Source: Rhizobium sp. L43
GTDB taxonomy: Bacteria > Pseudomonadota > Alphaproteobacteria > Rhizobiales > Rhizobiaceae
Direction: 5' to 3'
Length of the DNA: 64,000 nt
Assembly (NCBI RefSeq): GCF_002531725.1
Contig: NZ_NWSQ01000013.1
Span: 1 to 64,000, forward strand
Shown one piece after another: positions 1-8,380 of this stretch. The position numbers and the translations under genes were made by a program. Position 1 is the stretch's first letter. Every line of letters begins with the position of its first letter. Under the pieces are notes generated by a model that was given only the letters and a program-made list of their open reading frames with translations, searched no databases and was not told where the DNA came from.

Positions 1-317
1 CAGAGATTGGTCTTGCGGGAAAGGCAGGAATAACATTCGCGGCATTCCGGGGTGTAGAGCGGAATGACGTGGTCGCCTTTCTTCACCGAAGTGACGCCGG
101 GACCGACATCGACAACGATGCCGGCGCCCTCATGGCCGAGAATGGCCGGAAACAGGCCTTCCGGATCGGCGCCCGACAGGGTGAAATCATCGGTGTGGCA
201 AATACCCGTCGCCTTGACCTCGACCAGCACTTCGCCGGCCTTCGGTCCCTCCAGCTGCACGGTCATCACCTCAAGCGGTTTGCCTGCCTGAACGGCAACG
301 GCGGCGCGAACGTCCAT
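1..317 (-). CDS. frmA: S-(hydroxymethyl)glutathione dehydrogenase / class III alcohol dehydrogenase, 5' part
   Basis: Only the first 105 or so codons are in the window; the gene runs off the left edge. It is a zinc-dependent medium-chain dehydrogenase that oxidises the formaldehyde-glutathione adduct in the cytosol. Visible signatures are the catalytic zinc ligand motif GICHTD (about residue 40), the class III marker TLSGADPEG, the second zinc site GHEGAG, and the start of the structural zinc Cys cluster (CRECYSC) just before the edge. The ATG at 317 is preceded by a purine-rich AGGGAGACAGG. The family is certain from these motifs; class III rather than a general alcohol dehydrogenase is inferred from the ADPEG segment. 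Confidence 0.9.
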   Translation of the reverse strand, partial: MDVRAAVAVQAGKPLEVMTVQLEGPKAGEVLVEVKATGICHTDDFTLSGADPEGLFPAILGHEGAGIVVDVGPGVTSVKKGDHVIPLYTPECRECYSCLSRKTNL

Positions 318-429
318 CTTCCTGTCTCCCTGCTGATTTTGTTGCTTCTCAGCTGATTTATCGGGCTGAGCTTGGCATGGTCGGCGAACTCGGCTCAAGC
401 GAAAACGGCCGGCCCCCAGTCTGTTCCTC

Positions 430-2439
430 TCAGGCGAATTCCATGATCACGGCGTCGACAGCCAGGCTTTCGCCGGCCGCGGCATTGATCTTCGAGACGA
501 CGAGATCGCGATCGGCGCGCAAGACGTTTTCCATCTTCATCGCCTCGACGATCGCCAGCGTCTCACCGGCCTTGACCTCCTGGCCCTCGGCAACCGAGAT
601 GGACACGACGAGGCCGGGCATCGGGCAGAGCAGGAGCTTGGAGGTATCGGGCGGCAGCTTCACCGGCATCAGCCTGTCGAGCTCGGCATGACGCGGCGAA
701 AACACCTTGGCGATGACCGAAAGCCCCTGCCAGTCGATGCGCAATCCGTTGAGAACGGGGCGGATCTGCGCGGTGATGTCGCGGCCGCCGACCTTGCCGC
801 TCCAGACGGGGTCGCCGGGTCTCCAGTCGGTGACAACGCTCTGCCTCTCGCCCTCGATCGACATGTCCATATCGAAAGGGATGGTGACGAGACCGTCGAG
901 CAATCTTGCCGCGACGTGGTTATCGCCAATCTTGACCACCCAGTGCTCGCGCAGCGCGCCGGATGCGGCGCGCAGGCGATCGGCGAAACGTTCGCGGCGG
1001 TTCGCTTCGATCAGCGATGCGGAGAGCGCGATGGCGGCAAGCACGGCCTCTTCCGACTGCTCCGGTTTCATCGGCGCGAAACCATCGGGATATTCCTCGG
1101 CGATGAAGCCCGTGGAAAGCCGGCCCTCGCGCCAGCGCGGATGTTTCATCAGCGCCGACAGGAAAGGAACATTGTGCTCGATGCCATCGACGACGAAGCC
1201 GTCGAGCGCCCGGCCCATGGCCTCGATCGCCTCCAGCCTTGTCGGCGCCCAGGTGCAGAGCTTGGCGATCATCGGATCGTAATACATCGAGATCTCGGCG
1301 CCCTCGAAGACGCCGGTGTCGTTGCGGATGACGACATTGCCGGTTCTGCCTTCGGCCGGCGGGCGGTAGCGCGTCAAGCGGCCGATCGAGGGCAGGAAGT
1401 TGCGGTAAGGGTCTTCGGCATAGAGCCGGCTTTCGATCGCCCAACCGTCGAGCCTGATATCTTCCTGGGCCAGGGGAAGGGGCTCTCCCGCGGCGACACG
1501 GATCATCTGCTCGACGAGATCGATGCCGGTGACGAGTTCGGTCACCGGGTGCTCGACCTGCAGGCGGGTGTTCATTTCGAGGAAATAGAAATTGCGGTCG
1601 CGATCGACGATGAATTCGACGGTGCCGGCGCTCTGGTAATCGACGGCTTTCGCCAAGGCCATCGATTGTTCGCCCATCGCCTTGCGGGTTTTTTCGTCGA
1701 GGAAGGGCGAGGGCGCCTCTTCCGCCACCTTCTGGTTCCGCCGCTGGATCGAGCATTCGCGCTCGCCGAGATAGACGACATTGCCATGCGCATCGGCCAG
1801 AACCTGGATCTCGATGTGGCGCGGCTCGACGATGAACTTCTCGATGAAGACGCGGTCGTCGCCGAAGGCGCTTTTCGCCTCCGAGCGGGCGCGCTCGAAG
1901 CCGTCGCGCACTTCGGCCTCGTTCCAGGCAATGCGCATGCCCTTGCCGCCGCCGCCGGCCGATGCCTTGATCATGACAGGATAGCCGATACCGCCTGCGA
2001 TCACTTCCGCATGGGCGGCATCCTTGATGACGCCGAGATGGCCGGGCACCGTGGAGACACCGGCGGCATTGGCGAATTTCTTCGATTCGATCTTGTCGCC
2101 CATCGCCATGATCGCCTTCGGCTTCGGGCCGATGAAGATGATGCCCTGCTTTTCCAATTCAGCGCAGAAGGCGGCGCGTTCGGACAGGAAGCCATAACCG
2201 GGATGCACAGCCTCGGCGCCGGTGGCCTTGCAGGCGGCGATGATCTTTTCGGCCACCAGATAACTCTCGGACGCCGCGGCCGGGCCGATATGCACGGCCT
2301 CGTCGGCCATCTCGACATGCAGCGCGTCCCGATCCGCATCTGAATAGACCGCAACGGTTCGAATGTCCATGCGGCGCGCAGTCTTGATCACGCGGCAGGC
2401 GATTTCGCCGCGATTCGCGATCAGGATTTTCTTGAACAT
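430..2439 (-). CDS. pccA: Propionyl-CoA carboxylase biotin-carboxylase/BCCP (alpha) subunit
   Basis: A 669-residue acyl-CoA carboxylase alpha chain. It carboxylates its own biotin using ATP and bicarbonate, for transfer to propionyl-CoA by a beta subunit not in this window. The order is biotin carboxylase N-domain (KKILIANRGEIACR at the start), ATP-grasp with the glycine-rich loop ASAGGGGKGMR and the EMNTRLQVEHPVTE signature, a linker, and a C-terminal biotinyl domain with VEAMKMEN; the Lys lies about 35 residues from the end. The frame is open to 2496, but ATG 2439 is chosen because GGGTGGAG sits just upstream and family members begin at MFKKIL. Methylcrotonyl-CoA carboxylase is the main alternative; length and sequence favour PccA. 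Confidence 0.9.
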   Translation of the reverse strand: MFKKILIANRGEIACRVIKTARRMDIRTVAVYSDADRDALHVEMADEAVHIGPAAASESYLVAEKIIAACKATGAEAVHPGYGFLSERAAFCAELEKQGIIFIGPKPKAIMAMGDKIESKKFANAAGVSTVPGHLGVIKDAAHAEVIAGGIGYPVMIKASAGGGGKGMRIAWNEAEVRDGFERARSEAKSAFGDDRVFIEKFIVEPRHIEIQVLADAHGNVVYLGERECSIQRRNQKVAEEAPSPFLDEKTRKAMGEQSMALAKAVDYQSAGTVEFIVDRDRNFYFLEMNTRLQVEHPVTELVTGIDLVEQMIRVAAGEPLPLAQEDIRLDGWAIESRLYAEDPYRNFLPSIGRLTRYRPPAEGRTGNVVIRNDTGVFEGAEISMYYDPMIAKLCTWAPTRLEAIEAMGRALDGFVVDGIEHNVPFLSALMKHPRWREGRLSTGFIAEEYPDGFAPMKPEQSEEAVLAAIALSASLIEANRRERFADRLRAASGALREHWVVKIGDNHVAARLLDGLVTIPFDMDMSIEGERQSVVTDWRPGDPVWSGKVGGRDITAQIRPVLNGLRIDWQGLSVIAKVFSPRHAELDRLMPVKLPPDTSKLLLCPMPGLVVSISVAEGQEVKAGETLAIVEAMKMENVLRADRDLVVSKINAAAGESLAVDAVIMEFA

Positions 2440-2514
2440 CGAGACTCCACCCAGAAATGCGTTCCGGAGTTTTACGCACAAAACACCGGAACGCACAATC
2501 AGGCATGAGGAGCA

Positions 2515-3219
2515 TCAGGCGACGGCGGCTTCGCAGACGGGTTCCTCGTCGACGATGCGCAGCCAGCGGCTGCGCCGCGGCTCGGCATAGTCACGCAGCT
2601 CGACGGCGGCCATGATCCCCGCCCAGTGCGGATGATTGGCGCCGGCCAGCGTCGCCTGCTCGATCTGCTGGAGCACGCCGTATTCGACCGAGGAAACGGG
2701 GATGATGCCGTTTTCGGCGACGCTTCTGAAGATGCGCATCGTGAAATCGACGTCCTGGCGGGTAATGCCCCGGCGATCGACGGCACGTGATAGCTTGTAG
2801 CCACCGATATTGTCGGTGATCGCCAGACGGAGCTGATCGAGGGCGAGCGCTCTCAATTCACCCGGGACGTCGGCCGAAATCTCCATGACGTGGAGAATGA
2901 GCTCGAGTTCCAGCGCCGAGTTGACGACACCGTCGGTCGTGAACATGCGCATGATCCAGGCGACGTTGATTTCATCAAGGGAGCCCTGCGGATAGGTGTA
3001 ATGAACGATGAAACCGGCGAGCTGCTCTACGAAGAAAGCGTTCCAGGCGGCACATTTTTCAGGGCAGGAATTATTGAGCGCCAACATCGCCACGACATCG
3101 TCGGATGTCCGGATGCCCTCCGGAAAAGCATGTTTGCGCAATAGCAATATATCTTCGGCCGTCAGCCGATGCTTGCCGGCCACGACGCAGGCCGGAAAAG
3201 CGAGACGAAATTCGCTCAT
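2515..3219 (-). CDS. Hypothetical protein, conserved-looking, soluble
   Basis: A 234-residue protein I do not recognise. It has no signal peptide or membrane span and looks mostly helical. Features are a Cys pair in the first third (NNSCPEKCAAW) and a run of acidic and hydrophobic helices. The start ATG at 3219 has GGAGTT seven to twelve bases upstream. It lies 75 bp upstream of pccA on the same strand, so cotranscription with pccA is possible, but nothing in the protein links it to acyl-CoA metabolism. Codon use matches neighbouring chromosomal genes, so it is probably a resident gene. Confidence 0.75.
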   Translation of the reverse strand: MSEFRLAFPACVVAGKHRLTAEDILLLRKHAFPEGIRTSDDVVAMLALNNSCPEKCAAWNAFFVEQLAGFIVHYTYPQGSLDEINVAWIMRMFTTDGVVNSALELELILHVMEISADVPGELRALALDQLRLAITDNIGGYKLSRAVDRRGITRQDVDFTMRIFRSVAENGIIPVSSVEYGVLQQIEQATLAGANHPHWAGIMAAVELRDYAEPRRSRWLRIVDEEPVCEAAVA

Positions 3220-3316
3220 GTTTTAACTCCAGGCTTCATCATGAAACCGGAGACTGTTTTATCGCCTGCGAATTGACGATCCCTCAAGAAGAGGAGTTAA
3301 TCCGATATTCCCGGGG

Positions 3317-4267
3317 TCAGGAAGATTTTAACGATTGCGCCTGCAGCCGCTCGCGCCAGATGATGAACAGCCCTGAGGCGACGATGATGAAGATGCCGAT
3401 CCATTTGGAAAAGCTCGGGAAGTCGTTGAACAGCGCATAGCCGAGAACGGTCGCCGAGATGATCTCGAAGTACTGGAACGGCGCAAGCAGCGACAGCGGC
3501 GCAAGGCGGAAAGCCCGGACCACCAGCATATGCGCATATCCCGAGATCAGGCCGAGGGCGAGAAGCAGCACAAGACCGAGACCGGAGGAGGGCAGAGAGA
3601 CGGCGAAATCGGCATTGCCGGAACCGTTGCCGATGAGAAGCGCGGCGGCCATGAAGACCGTTCCGCCGATGCCGGCCATCGTCTGCATGGTCAGCGGCGA
3701 ATCGGCCTCACCGATGGCGCGGTTGAGGAAGAGATAGAGCGAGAACAGAAAGGCACAGGCGACCGGCAGCAGCGCCTTCAGACCGAAGATCTCGTAGCTC
3801 GGCTGAATGACGATCATCGCGCCGCCGAAACCGACCACGATCGCGATCCAGCGGCGCCAGCCGACCTTCTCTCCGAGAAACAGCGCCGACAGGGCGGCCA
3901 GCATGAAGGGGTCGACGAAATAGATGGCGAAGACATCGGCAAGCGGCATGTATTTGACGGCGACGAAGAACAGCAGGCTCGCACCACCATGCAGCACGCC
4001 GCGCAGCAGGTTCATCCATGGCCGTTTGGCCGAAAGCGCCTTCAGGCCGAAAAGAGCGAAGAGAATCGGCAGGGTGCAGGCGATCTGGAAGAAGAATCGG
4101 TAGAAGGTCACTTGACCCGGCGACATCGCCTCGAAGGTCGCCATGTATTTGGCGATGGCGTCCATGGTCGGCAGGATGAGCATGGCGCCGGACATGATGG
4201 CCATGCCCTGCAGGGAATTTTGATGGGGCTCTGACATGGCTGCCGATTCTTGCGGGGATGACGCCAT
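3317..4267 (-). CDS. DMT-superfamily permease (EamA-type)
   Basis: A 316-residue integral membrane protein with about ten hydrophobic segments in two repeated halves, the layout of EamA/RhaT drug-metabolite transporters. Loop motifs such as KRPWMNLLRG and FGGAMIVIQPSYEIF between helices fit the family. The substrate cannot be told from sequence. The frame opens at TTG 4270 and has ATGs at 4267 and 4234; none has a strong ribosome-binding site, so the start is uncertain by about 11 codons. It is downstream of tRNA-Leu on the same strand and separated by a small hairpin. Confidence 0.85.
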   Translation of the reverse strand: MASSPQESAAMSEPHQNSLQGMAIMSGAMLILPTMDAIAKYMATFEAMSPGQVTFYRFFFQIACTLPILFALFGLKALSAKRPWMNLLRGVLHGGASLLFFVAVKYMPLADVFAIYFVDPFMLAALSALFLGEKVGWRRWIAIVVGFGGAMIVIQPSYEIFGLKALLPVACAFLFSLYLFLNRAIGEADSPLTMQTMAGIGGTVFMAAALLIGNGSGNADFAVSLPSSGLGLVLLLALGLISGYAHMLVVRAFRLAPLSLLAPFQYFEIISATVLGYALFNDFPSFSKWIGIFIIVASGLFIIWRERLQAQSLKSS

Positions 4268-4349
4268 CAACCATGAGATGGCTTGGCGATCAAGCCGAGC
4301 AACCGCAAATAACTTCGAGGGTGAAATCGAAATCGTCGCTTAGAAAGCG

Positions 4350-4365
4350 TTTCCCGGAAGGGAAA
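4350..4365 (-). terminator. Small hairpin downstream of tRNA-Leu
   Basis: TTTCCC-GGAA-GGGAAA forms a 6-bp stem with a tetraloop immediately 3' of the tRNA CCA on the minus strand. It lacks a clear T-run, so it may be a processing or weak termination element. Confidence 0.35.
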
Positions 4366-4450
4366 TGGTGCGGTCGAGAAGACTCGAACTTCCACGGGTT
4401 GCCCCACAGCGACCTCAACGCTGCGCGTCTACCAATTCCGCCACGACCGC
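4366..4450 (-). tRNA. tRNA-Leu (anticodon GAG)
   Basis: The minus strand folds as a class II tRNA. The 7-bp acceptor stem is GCGGTCG/CGACCGC, the D-arm is GGCGGAATTGGTAGACGC, and the anticodon stem CAGCG/CGCTG has loop TTGAGGT (anticodon GAG). There is a long variable arm, a T-arm with GTTCGAGTC, discriminator A and a genome-encoded CCA (4366-4368). The extra arm and the anticodon identify leucine. It sits between the DMT permease and divergent lipB. A degenerate relative of its 5' half lies at 5429-5483 on the opposite strand. Confidence 0.97.
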
Positions 4451-4634
4451 ATCGTGGTAGGTGCCGATTTGCGTCGGCGGGGCAGCATGTAGCAAAAGCA
4501 TTTGGGGTGCACAAGGGCGGTATGACAGTTTTTTTAAAAACCGGTCATCGCATTTGAATTGCTCCCGGAACGGGTCCATATAGCTGTCCTGCCGCCCTCC
4601 GATTTCGCAGGCATTTCGGGGAGAGCGGCAAGGA

Positions 4635-5354
4635 ATGGCCATGCTTCGCACCGATCTCGAATTCTCCATGCTTCCCCAACCCGGCAGCCGGCCGGTACGC
4701 TGGCGCATTGCCGACGGTCTCGTTGCCTATGAAGAGGCCGTGGAGACGATGGAGCGCGAAGTGGCGGCGATATCGGATGGCGGCGACGAGCTCGTCTGGC
4801 TCGTCGAACATCCGCCGCTCTATACTGCCGGCACCAGCGCCAATGCCGGCGATCTCGTGCAGCCGGACCGTTTTCCGGTCTTTGCGACGGGGCGCGGCGG
4901 TGAATATACCTATCACGGACCCGGCCAGCGCGTCGCCTATGTGATGCTCGATCTGAAGCGCAGACGCCAGGATGTGCGCGCCTTCGTCACCGCCCTTGAG
5001 GATGTCGTCATCCGCACGCTCGACATGATGAATGTCCGCGGCGAGCGACGTGAAGATCGCGTCGGCGTCTGGGTGCGCCGGCCGGAAAAGCCGTTGCTTG
5101 CCGATGGAACGATGGCCGAGGACAAGATCGCCGCCCTCGGCATAAGGCTGCGGAAATGGGTGACCTTCCACGGACTGTCGCTCAACGTCGATCCGGATCT
5201 CGACCATTTCAGCGGCATCGTGCCCTGCGGGATATCGGCCTATGGCGTGACCAGTCTCGTCGATCTCGGCTTGCCTGTGATGATGGCTGATGTCGATATC
5301 CGGCTGCGCACCGCCTTCGAGGCGGTTTTCGGTGAAACGACCGGCGAAACCTGA
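4635..5354 (+). CDS. lipB: Octanoyltransferase (lipoate biosynthesis)
   Basis: A 239-residue LipB transfers octanoyl groups from acyl carrier protein to lipoyl domains, the first step of endogenous lipoate synthesis in the cytosol. Diagnostic elements are EHPPLYTAGT near residue 60, the GRGGEYTYHGPGQ substrate loop, the catalytic Lys in MAEDKIAALGIR and the catalytic Cys in SGIVPCGI. Length matches the family. ATG 4635 follows GGCAAGGA with suitable spacing; the next ATG (4641) is an alternative. The gene stands alone, with tRNA-Leu divergently upstream and a tRNA-like fragment downstream. Confidence 0.95.
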   Translation: MAMLRTDLEFSMLPQPGSRPVRWRIADGLVAYEEAVETMEREVAAISDGGDELVWLVEHPPLYTAGTSANAGDLVQPDRFPVFATGRGGEYTYHGPGQRVAYVMLDLKRRRQDVRAFVTALEDVVIRTLDMMNVRGERREDRVGVWVRRPEKPLLADGTMAEDKIAALGIRLRKWVTFHGLSLNVDPDLDHFSGIVPCGISAYGVTSLVDLGLPVMMADVDIRLRTAFEAVFGETTGET

Positions 5355-5428
5355 TTGTTCAGGACGGCGACTTGTCTCCGGCAATCTGCATCTGAAGGAG
5401 TGGCCGGCTTCGGCCTCTCCGGAGCAAT

Positions 5429-5483
5429 GCGTCGTGGCGGAATGGGCAGACGGACGGCGTTGATATCGCTGCAGAAACCCGTT
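5429..5483 (+). pseudogene. Degenerate tRNA-Leu-like 5' half
   Basis: From GTCGTGGCGG at 5431 onward, the plus strand aligns by hand with the 5' half of the tRNA-Leu at 4450-4366. I count 34 of 41 identical positions from GTCGTGGC through TCGCTG, followed by a similar ACCCGTTGG variable-arm segment. D-arm and anticodon-arm sequences are retained (loop TTGATAT), but no T-arm or matching acceptor 3' strand follows. It is therefore a decayed or partial tRNA, inverted relative to the intact gene about 1 kb away across lipB. Confidence 0.6.
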
Positions 5484-5623
5484 GGCCTGTCGCTGCTGCC
5501 GCATTTTGCCGTGAGGATCGGCCAGCAAGAACCGCCGTCCCGTCAGCAGACGCATTAACCGATAATTAGCGATTGCGCAGATATAGGTTGTCGCAATGTT
5601 ATGATGCGGAAGACTTGCGAACA

Positions 5624-6268
5624 ATGAAAAAAAAGACGGCGGCAAGCTGGTCGTTCTTCGATGTGTATTTCGTTCTCGATATCATCGAAAAAGTCGTCAT
5701 TGGTTATTTCTTTGTCGCGATCGTCTTGCGTATTCTGCCGCAGATGCAGGACAATCGAGCAATCATCGACTGCCTGCTGATCGTTTCGGAGGGAGCTGCA
5801 GCCTTCCTCATCCTGACGCGCCGGTCGACGAAAAATGCGTCGCTTCGTGTGTTTGACTGGATGGTCACCGCCGTCGGCACGCTCTTCCCGCTGCTTGTCG
5901 TCCCCTCCGCGACACAACCGCTTGCACCGCTCGCGCTCTGCGGAATGGCAATGGCGCTCGGTTTTGTCCTGCAGATATCGGCAAAGCTGTCATTGCGGCG
6001 AAGCTTCGGCCTTGTGCCGGCCAATCGCGGGATCAAGATCGGCGGACCCTACAAATTTGTCCGCCATCCGATGTATGCGGGCTATCTGATGACACATGTC
6101 GGCTTCTTCCTGGCACATCCGAGCCTTTGGAATTTTGCCATCTATGCGACGGCGCTGACCGCACAATGTTTCCGCCTGCTGGCGGAGGAGCGTCTGCTCA
6201 GCCAAGATCCTGCTTACCAGGCCTTCATGGGTAAAACGCGTTACCGCCTCGTGCCATTTCTTTTCTGA
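5624..6268 (+). CDS. Isoprenylcysteine carboxyl-methyltransferase / phospholipid methyltransferase-like membrane protein
   Basis: A 214-residue membrane protein with about five hydrophobic segments and a C-terminal catalytic-type region. It contains GPYKFVRHPMYAGYL near residue 145 and LLAEERLLSQDPAYQAF further on, the arrangement of ICMT/PEMT-family SAM-dependent methyltransferases. The substrate is unknown; it is not the soluble PmtA type. The frame is open from TTG 5573, but ATG 5624 with upstream GCGGAAGA is the more natural start. A strong bidirectional terminator follows at 6289. Confidence 0.8.
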   Translation: MKKKTAASWSFFDVYFVLDIIEKVVIGYFFVAIVLRILPQMQDNRAIIDCLLIVSEGAAAFLILTRRSTKNASLRVFDWMVTAVGTLFPLLVVPSATQPLAPLALCGMAMALGFVLQISAKLSLRRSFGLVPANRGIKIGGPYKFVRHPMYAGYLMTHVGFFLAHPSLWNFAIYATALTAQCFRLLAEERLLSQDPAYQAFMGKTRYRLVPFLF

Positions 6269-6288
6269 AGCGACGAACAAGTGGATTG

Positions 6289-6324
6289 AAAAAGAGAAGG
6301 GCCGGTTTCCGGCCCTTTCTTTTA
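6289..6324. terminator. Bidirectional rho-independent terminator
   Basis: AAGGGCCGG-TTT-CCGGCCCTT gives a perfect 9-bp stem (6297-6317), flanked by an A-rich stretch on the left and TCTTTT on the right. It can terminate the plus-strand methyltransferase gene and the convergent minus-strand gene ending at 6330. Confidence 0.85.
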
Positions 6325-6329
6325 TCGGA

Positions 6330-6695
6330 TCAATGCGTTGCCCGGCATGCTTCGGTGCGGGAGGCGCCGCTGTCGGCACCCTTGGTGTGGGAACCCTTCG
6401 GGCCGATCATGCTGTGGCACGGAGGCAGGGGGGCGATGCTCGCCGTAGCGGTCTTGTCGACGGCAGGAGCTGCCATGGCGCTCGGGGCGAAGCCGTCGCT
6501 GTCATTGGTATAGTCGCTGGAATAGGCCGGGGCCTTGCGGTTGCTGTAGTGGACCGGGGCCGGCTTTGCCACCGGGCTCGGTGAGAAACCGTCACTGTCG
6601 TTGGTGTAGTCGTCGGAATAGGTCGGCTGGGCGAAGGCAGCGCCTGCAAGGCTGACGGCGAACAGGGACGCGGCAAGGGCAAATTTGATGCGCAT
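6330..6695 (-). CDS. Small exported protein with duplicated DYTNDSDGF motif
   Basis: A 121-residue protein with a clear signal peptide (MRIKFALAASLFAVSLAGAAFAQ, cleavage after AFA), so it is periplasmic or secreted. The mature part contains two copies of the same acidic unit, YSDDYTNDSDGFSPS and YSSDYTNDSDGFAPS, each followed by an Ala/Pro-rich spacer, and a tail with two Cys. The DxDxDG-like spacing in NDSDG suggests cation binding, but this is only a guess. The start is supported by GAGGAG nine bases upstream. I know no function. It is monocistronic. Confidence 0.8.
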   Translation of the reverse strand: MRIKFALAASLFAVSLAGAAFAQPTYSDDYTNDSDGFSPSPVAKPAPVHYSNRKAPAYSSDYTNDSDGFAPSAMAAPAVDKTATASIAPLPPCHSMIGPKGSHTKGADSGASRTEACRATH

Positions 6696-7027
6696 GGGTC
6701 TATCTCCTCAATCTGCTGTTGAATTCCACAACATAAACTAACCCTCGGCGCATCAGAGTTCGCGCCCCAATTCAGGCAATTTTGTGAACAAACGGCGCCG
6801 TGGCCGCGACCTTTTGTCCAAATGAAATCACAGTGTTGTCAACGAAATTGACGTTCACGTTACAGAAGCCGCCTAAGCAAAATGTCAAAATACGGCATCT
6901 GCGCAAGCATGTTGCGATGCAATCTGAAATTGTTAACTTTTGGTAATGTTGGCGGACGGGAAGGTTGATGGAAGCGGGCGAGAGGCATTGGGTGCCTCCC
7001 GCGGAATATCCGTATCCTGCGGGTCAA
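6696..7027. other. Intergenic region without a gene (332 bp)
   Basis: AT-richer than its surroundings, holding the promoter area of the minus-strand gene at 6695 and, at its right end, the terminator hairpin of the BON-domain gene. No convincing open frame or RNA gene was seen. Confidence 0.6.
6974..7002 (-). terminator. Hairpin downstream of BON-domain gene
   Basis: GAGGCA-TTGGG-TGCCTC extended by GCGGG/CCCGC gives an interrupted stem of about 10 bp just past the stop codon at 7028 on the minus strand. No strong T-run follows. Confidence 0.5.
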
Positions 7028-7537
7028 TCAGTCCTCGTTCGGGATATGCGCGTCGACACCGGTCAGCTGCAGTTTGTTGCGGACATGGTGGACGCCGTCG
7101 ACGGAAAGCGCACCGAGTTCGACCTTGCGGGCAATGCCGATCGTCTCCACCGACCCTTCCAGGGTGACGATATGACCATCCGCATGAACCTCGATGCTGT
7201 CGATGTCGACCTCGGGAATGTTTTCGAGATTGTCGTTCACCCGCGCTTCGAGGTCGTCGCTCTCATCCCGGTCGATGCTGTCGAGGCGCAGCGAATCCTT
7301 CAGGCGGTTCTCGTTGCCATCTTCATCCGTGCCGTCGATCCGGAAGCCCCTGTTGGGGTCGCTGTCGAAATTTGCCGCCGTCTCGCCATAGGGGCGGTTG
7401 GCCGGGTCGGCGCCGGCGCCGTCGGCATAGGGCCAGCCGTCGTCGAGATTGCGTTCCTCGAGGTCGCGATAATCTTCCTCCCGGGAAAGCTCAGGCTTTT
7501 CCCGGGTAAACTTCGTCTTGTCACCGATCCCTACCAT
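7028..7537 (-). CDS. BON-domain protein
   Basis: A 169-residue protein. The first 100 residues are highly charged and low-complexity (many Asp, Glu, Arg and Asn). The last 65 or so form a BON domain, from DDLEARVNDNLENIP through ADGHIVTLEGSVETIGIARKVE to the VDGVHHVRNKL end motif. BON domains bind phospholipids or envelope structures in proteins such as OsmY, but no signal peptide is seen here, so location is unclear. ATG 7537 is chosen over the longer frame because GAGGAG lies upstream; the extra residues have no family support. Confidence 0.85.
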   Translation of the reverse strand: MVGIGDKTKFTREKPELSREEDYRDLEERNLDDGWPYADGAGADPANRPYGETAANFDSDPNRGFRIDGTDEDGNENRLKDSLRLDSIDRDESDDLEARVNDNLENIPEVDIDSIEVHADGHIVTLEGSVETIGIARKVELGALSVDGVHHVRNKLQLTGVDAHIPNED

Positions 7538-7632
7538 GGCGGTCACTCCTCGTTTCCGTGCGGGGTTTCTTTGCTGGAAACGCCGGCAGCGGCGAATGGT
7601 TCGGTGCGGAGGGGATTTGTCAGCGGTGATTA

Positions 7633-8127
7633 TTAGCCCTGGGCCTTCTCCCATCTTTTCACGAGACGGTCGCGTTTCAGCCGCGAGAGGCGCTGCAGCC
7701 AGAAAATGCCGTCGAGCTGGTCGACCTCGTGCTGGATGCAGATGGCGTGGAAACCTTCGGCGGCGTCCTCGTGCACGATGCCCTCGGCATCCTGGTAACG
7801 GAAGCGAATCGCGCGCGGGCGTGTGACCTCGTCGGTGGCGCCGGGCATGGAGACGCTGCCTTCGGTGTGGTTCATCGTCTCCTGCGAGAACCAGGTGATC
7901 TCCGGGTTGACGTAGAGGCGCACGCCCTCGGCCTTGTCGAGCTCCAGCACCGTCACACGGCTGAGGACGCCGATATGGGCGGCGGTGATGCCGACGCCGG
8001 GGGCGGCGCGCATCGTCGCCAGCAGGTCGTCGGCAAGCTCGGCGAGCGACGAATCGAAGGTCGTCACCGGCGCGCAGACGCTCTTCAGGGCAGGATGCGG
8101 ATAGCGCAGAATCGGACGGATGGGCAT
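7633..8127 (-). CDS. Peptide-deformylase-like protein lacking two of three metal ligands
   Basis: A 164-residue member of the peptide deformylase fold. The three family motifs are recognisable but altered. Motif I is APGVGITAAHIG (usual GxGLAAxQ). Motif II is EGSVSMPG, where the metal-binding Cys of EGCLS is Ser. Motif III is QHEVDQLDG, where the second His of HEVDH is Gln. Only one metal ligand His and the catalytic Glu remain, so normal Fe/Zn-dependent deformylation of N-formyl-Met is doubtful. ATG 8127 gives the usual family length; the frame extends upstream to 8409 without homology. It is divergent from mgtE. Confidence 0.85.
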   Translation of the reverse strand: MPIRPILRYPHPALKSVCAPVTTFDSSLAELADDLLATMRAAPGVGITAAHIGVLSRVTVLELDKAEGVRLYVNPEITWFSQETMNHTEGSVSMPGATDEVTRPRAIRFRYQDAEGIVHEDAAEGFHAICIQHEVDQLDGIFWLQRLSRLKRDRLVKRWEKAQG

Positions 8128-8380
8128 GGGGCAGCTTTCTCGGCTTGAGCGGGCTCTGCTCGGATGGGTGGCGAAACTATCGCCGGCCGCAGGCATTGTC
8201 ATCAAGAGGCAGGTTTGCTGCTTTACGGCAAGGATGCTTTGGGCTAGCAGAAGCATGAATTCCGATCGCGGGAGCCTCGCGCGGGATTTGCTTATCTGCT
8301 TGTTGAGAATGTGTTTTCGCCGACATTTGCGAGTGCGGCGCTGTAGTCGTTGAAATTCGAACCAGATGCGAGGGCGGCAG

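Noticed and set aside
688..2343. Long plus-strand frame antisense to pccA (551 codons)
   Set aside because: High-GC codon bias creates long antisense frames; the protein is compositionally odd (His/Arg/Asp-rich) and pccA on the other strand is certain.
8128..8380. Possible Mg2+ riboswitch ahead of mgtE
   Set aside because: The leader is long enough, but I could not find a consistent M-box or other conserved fold.
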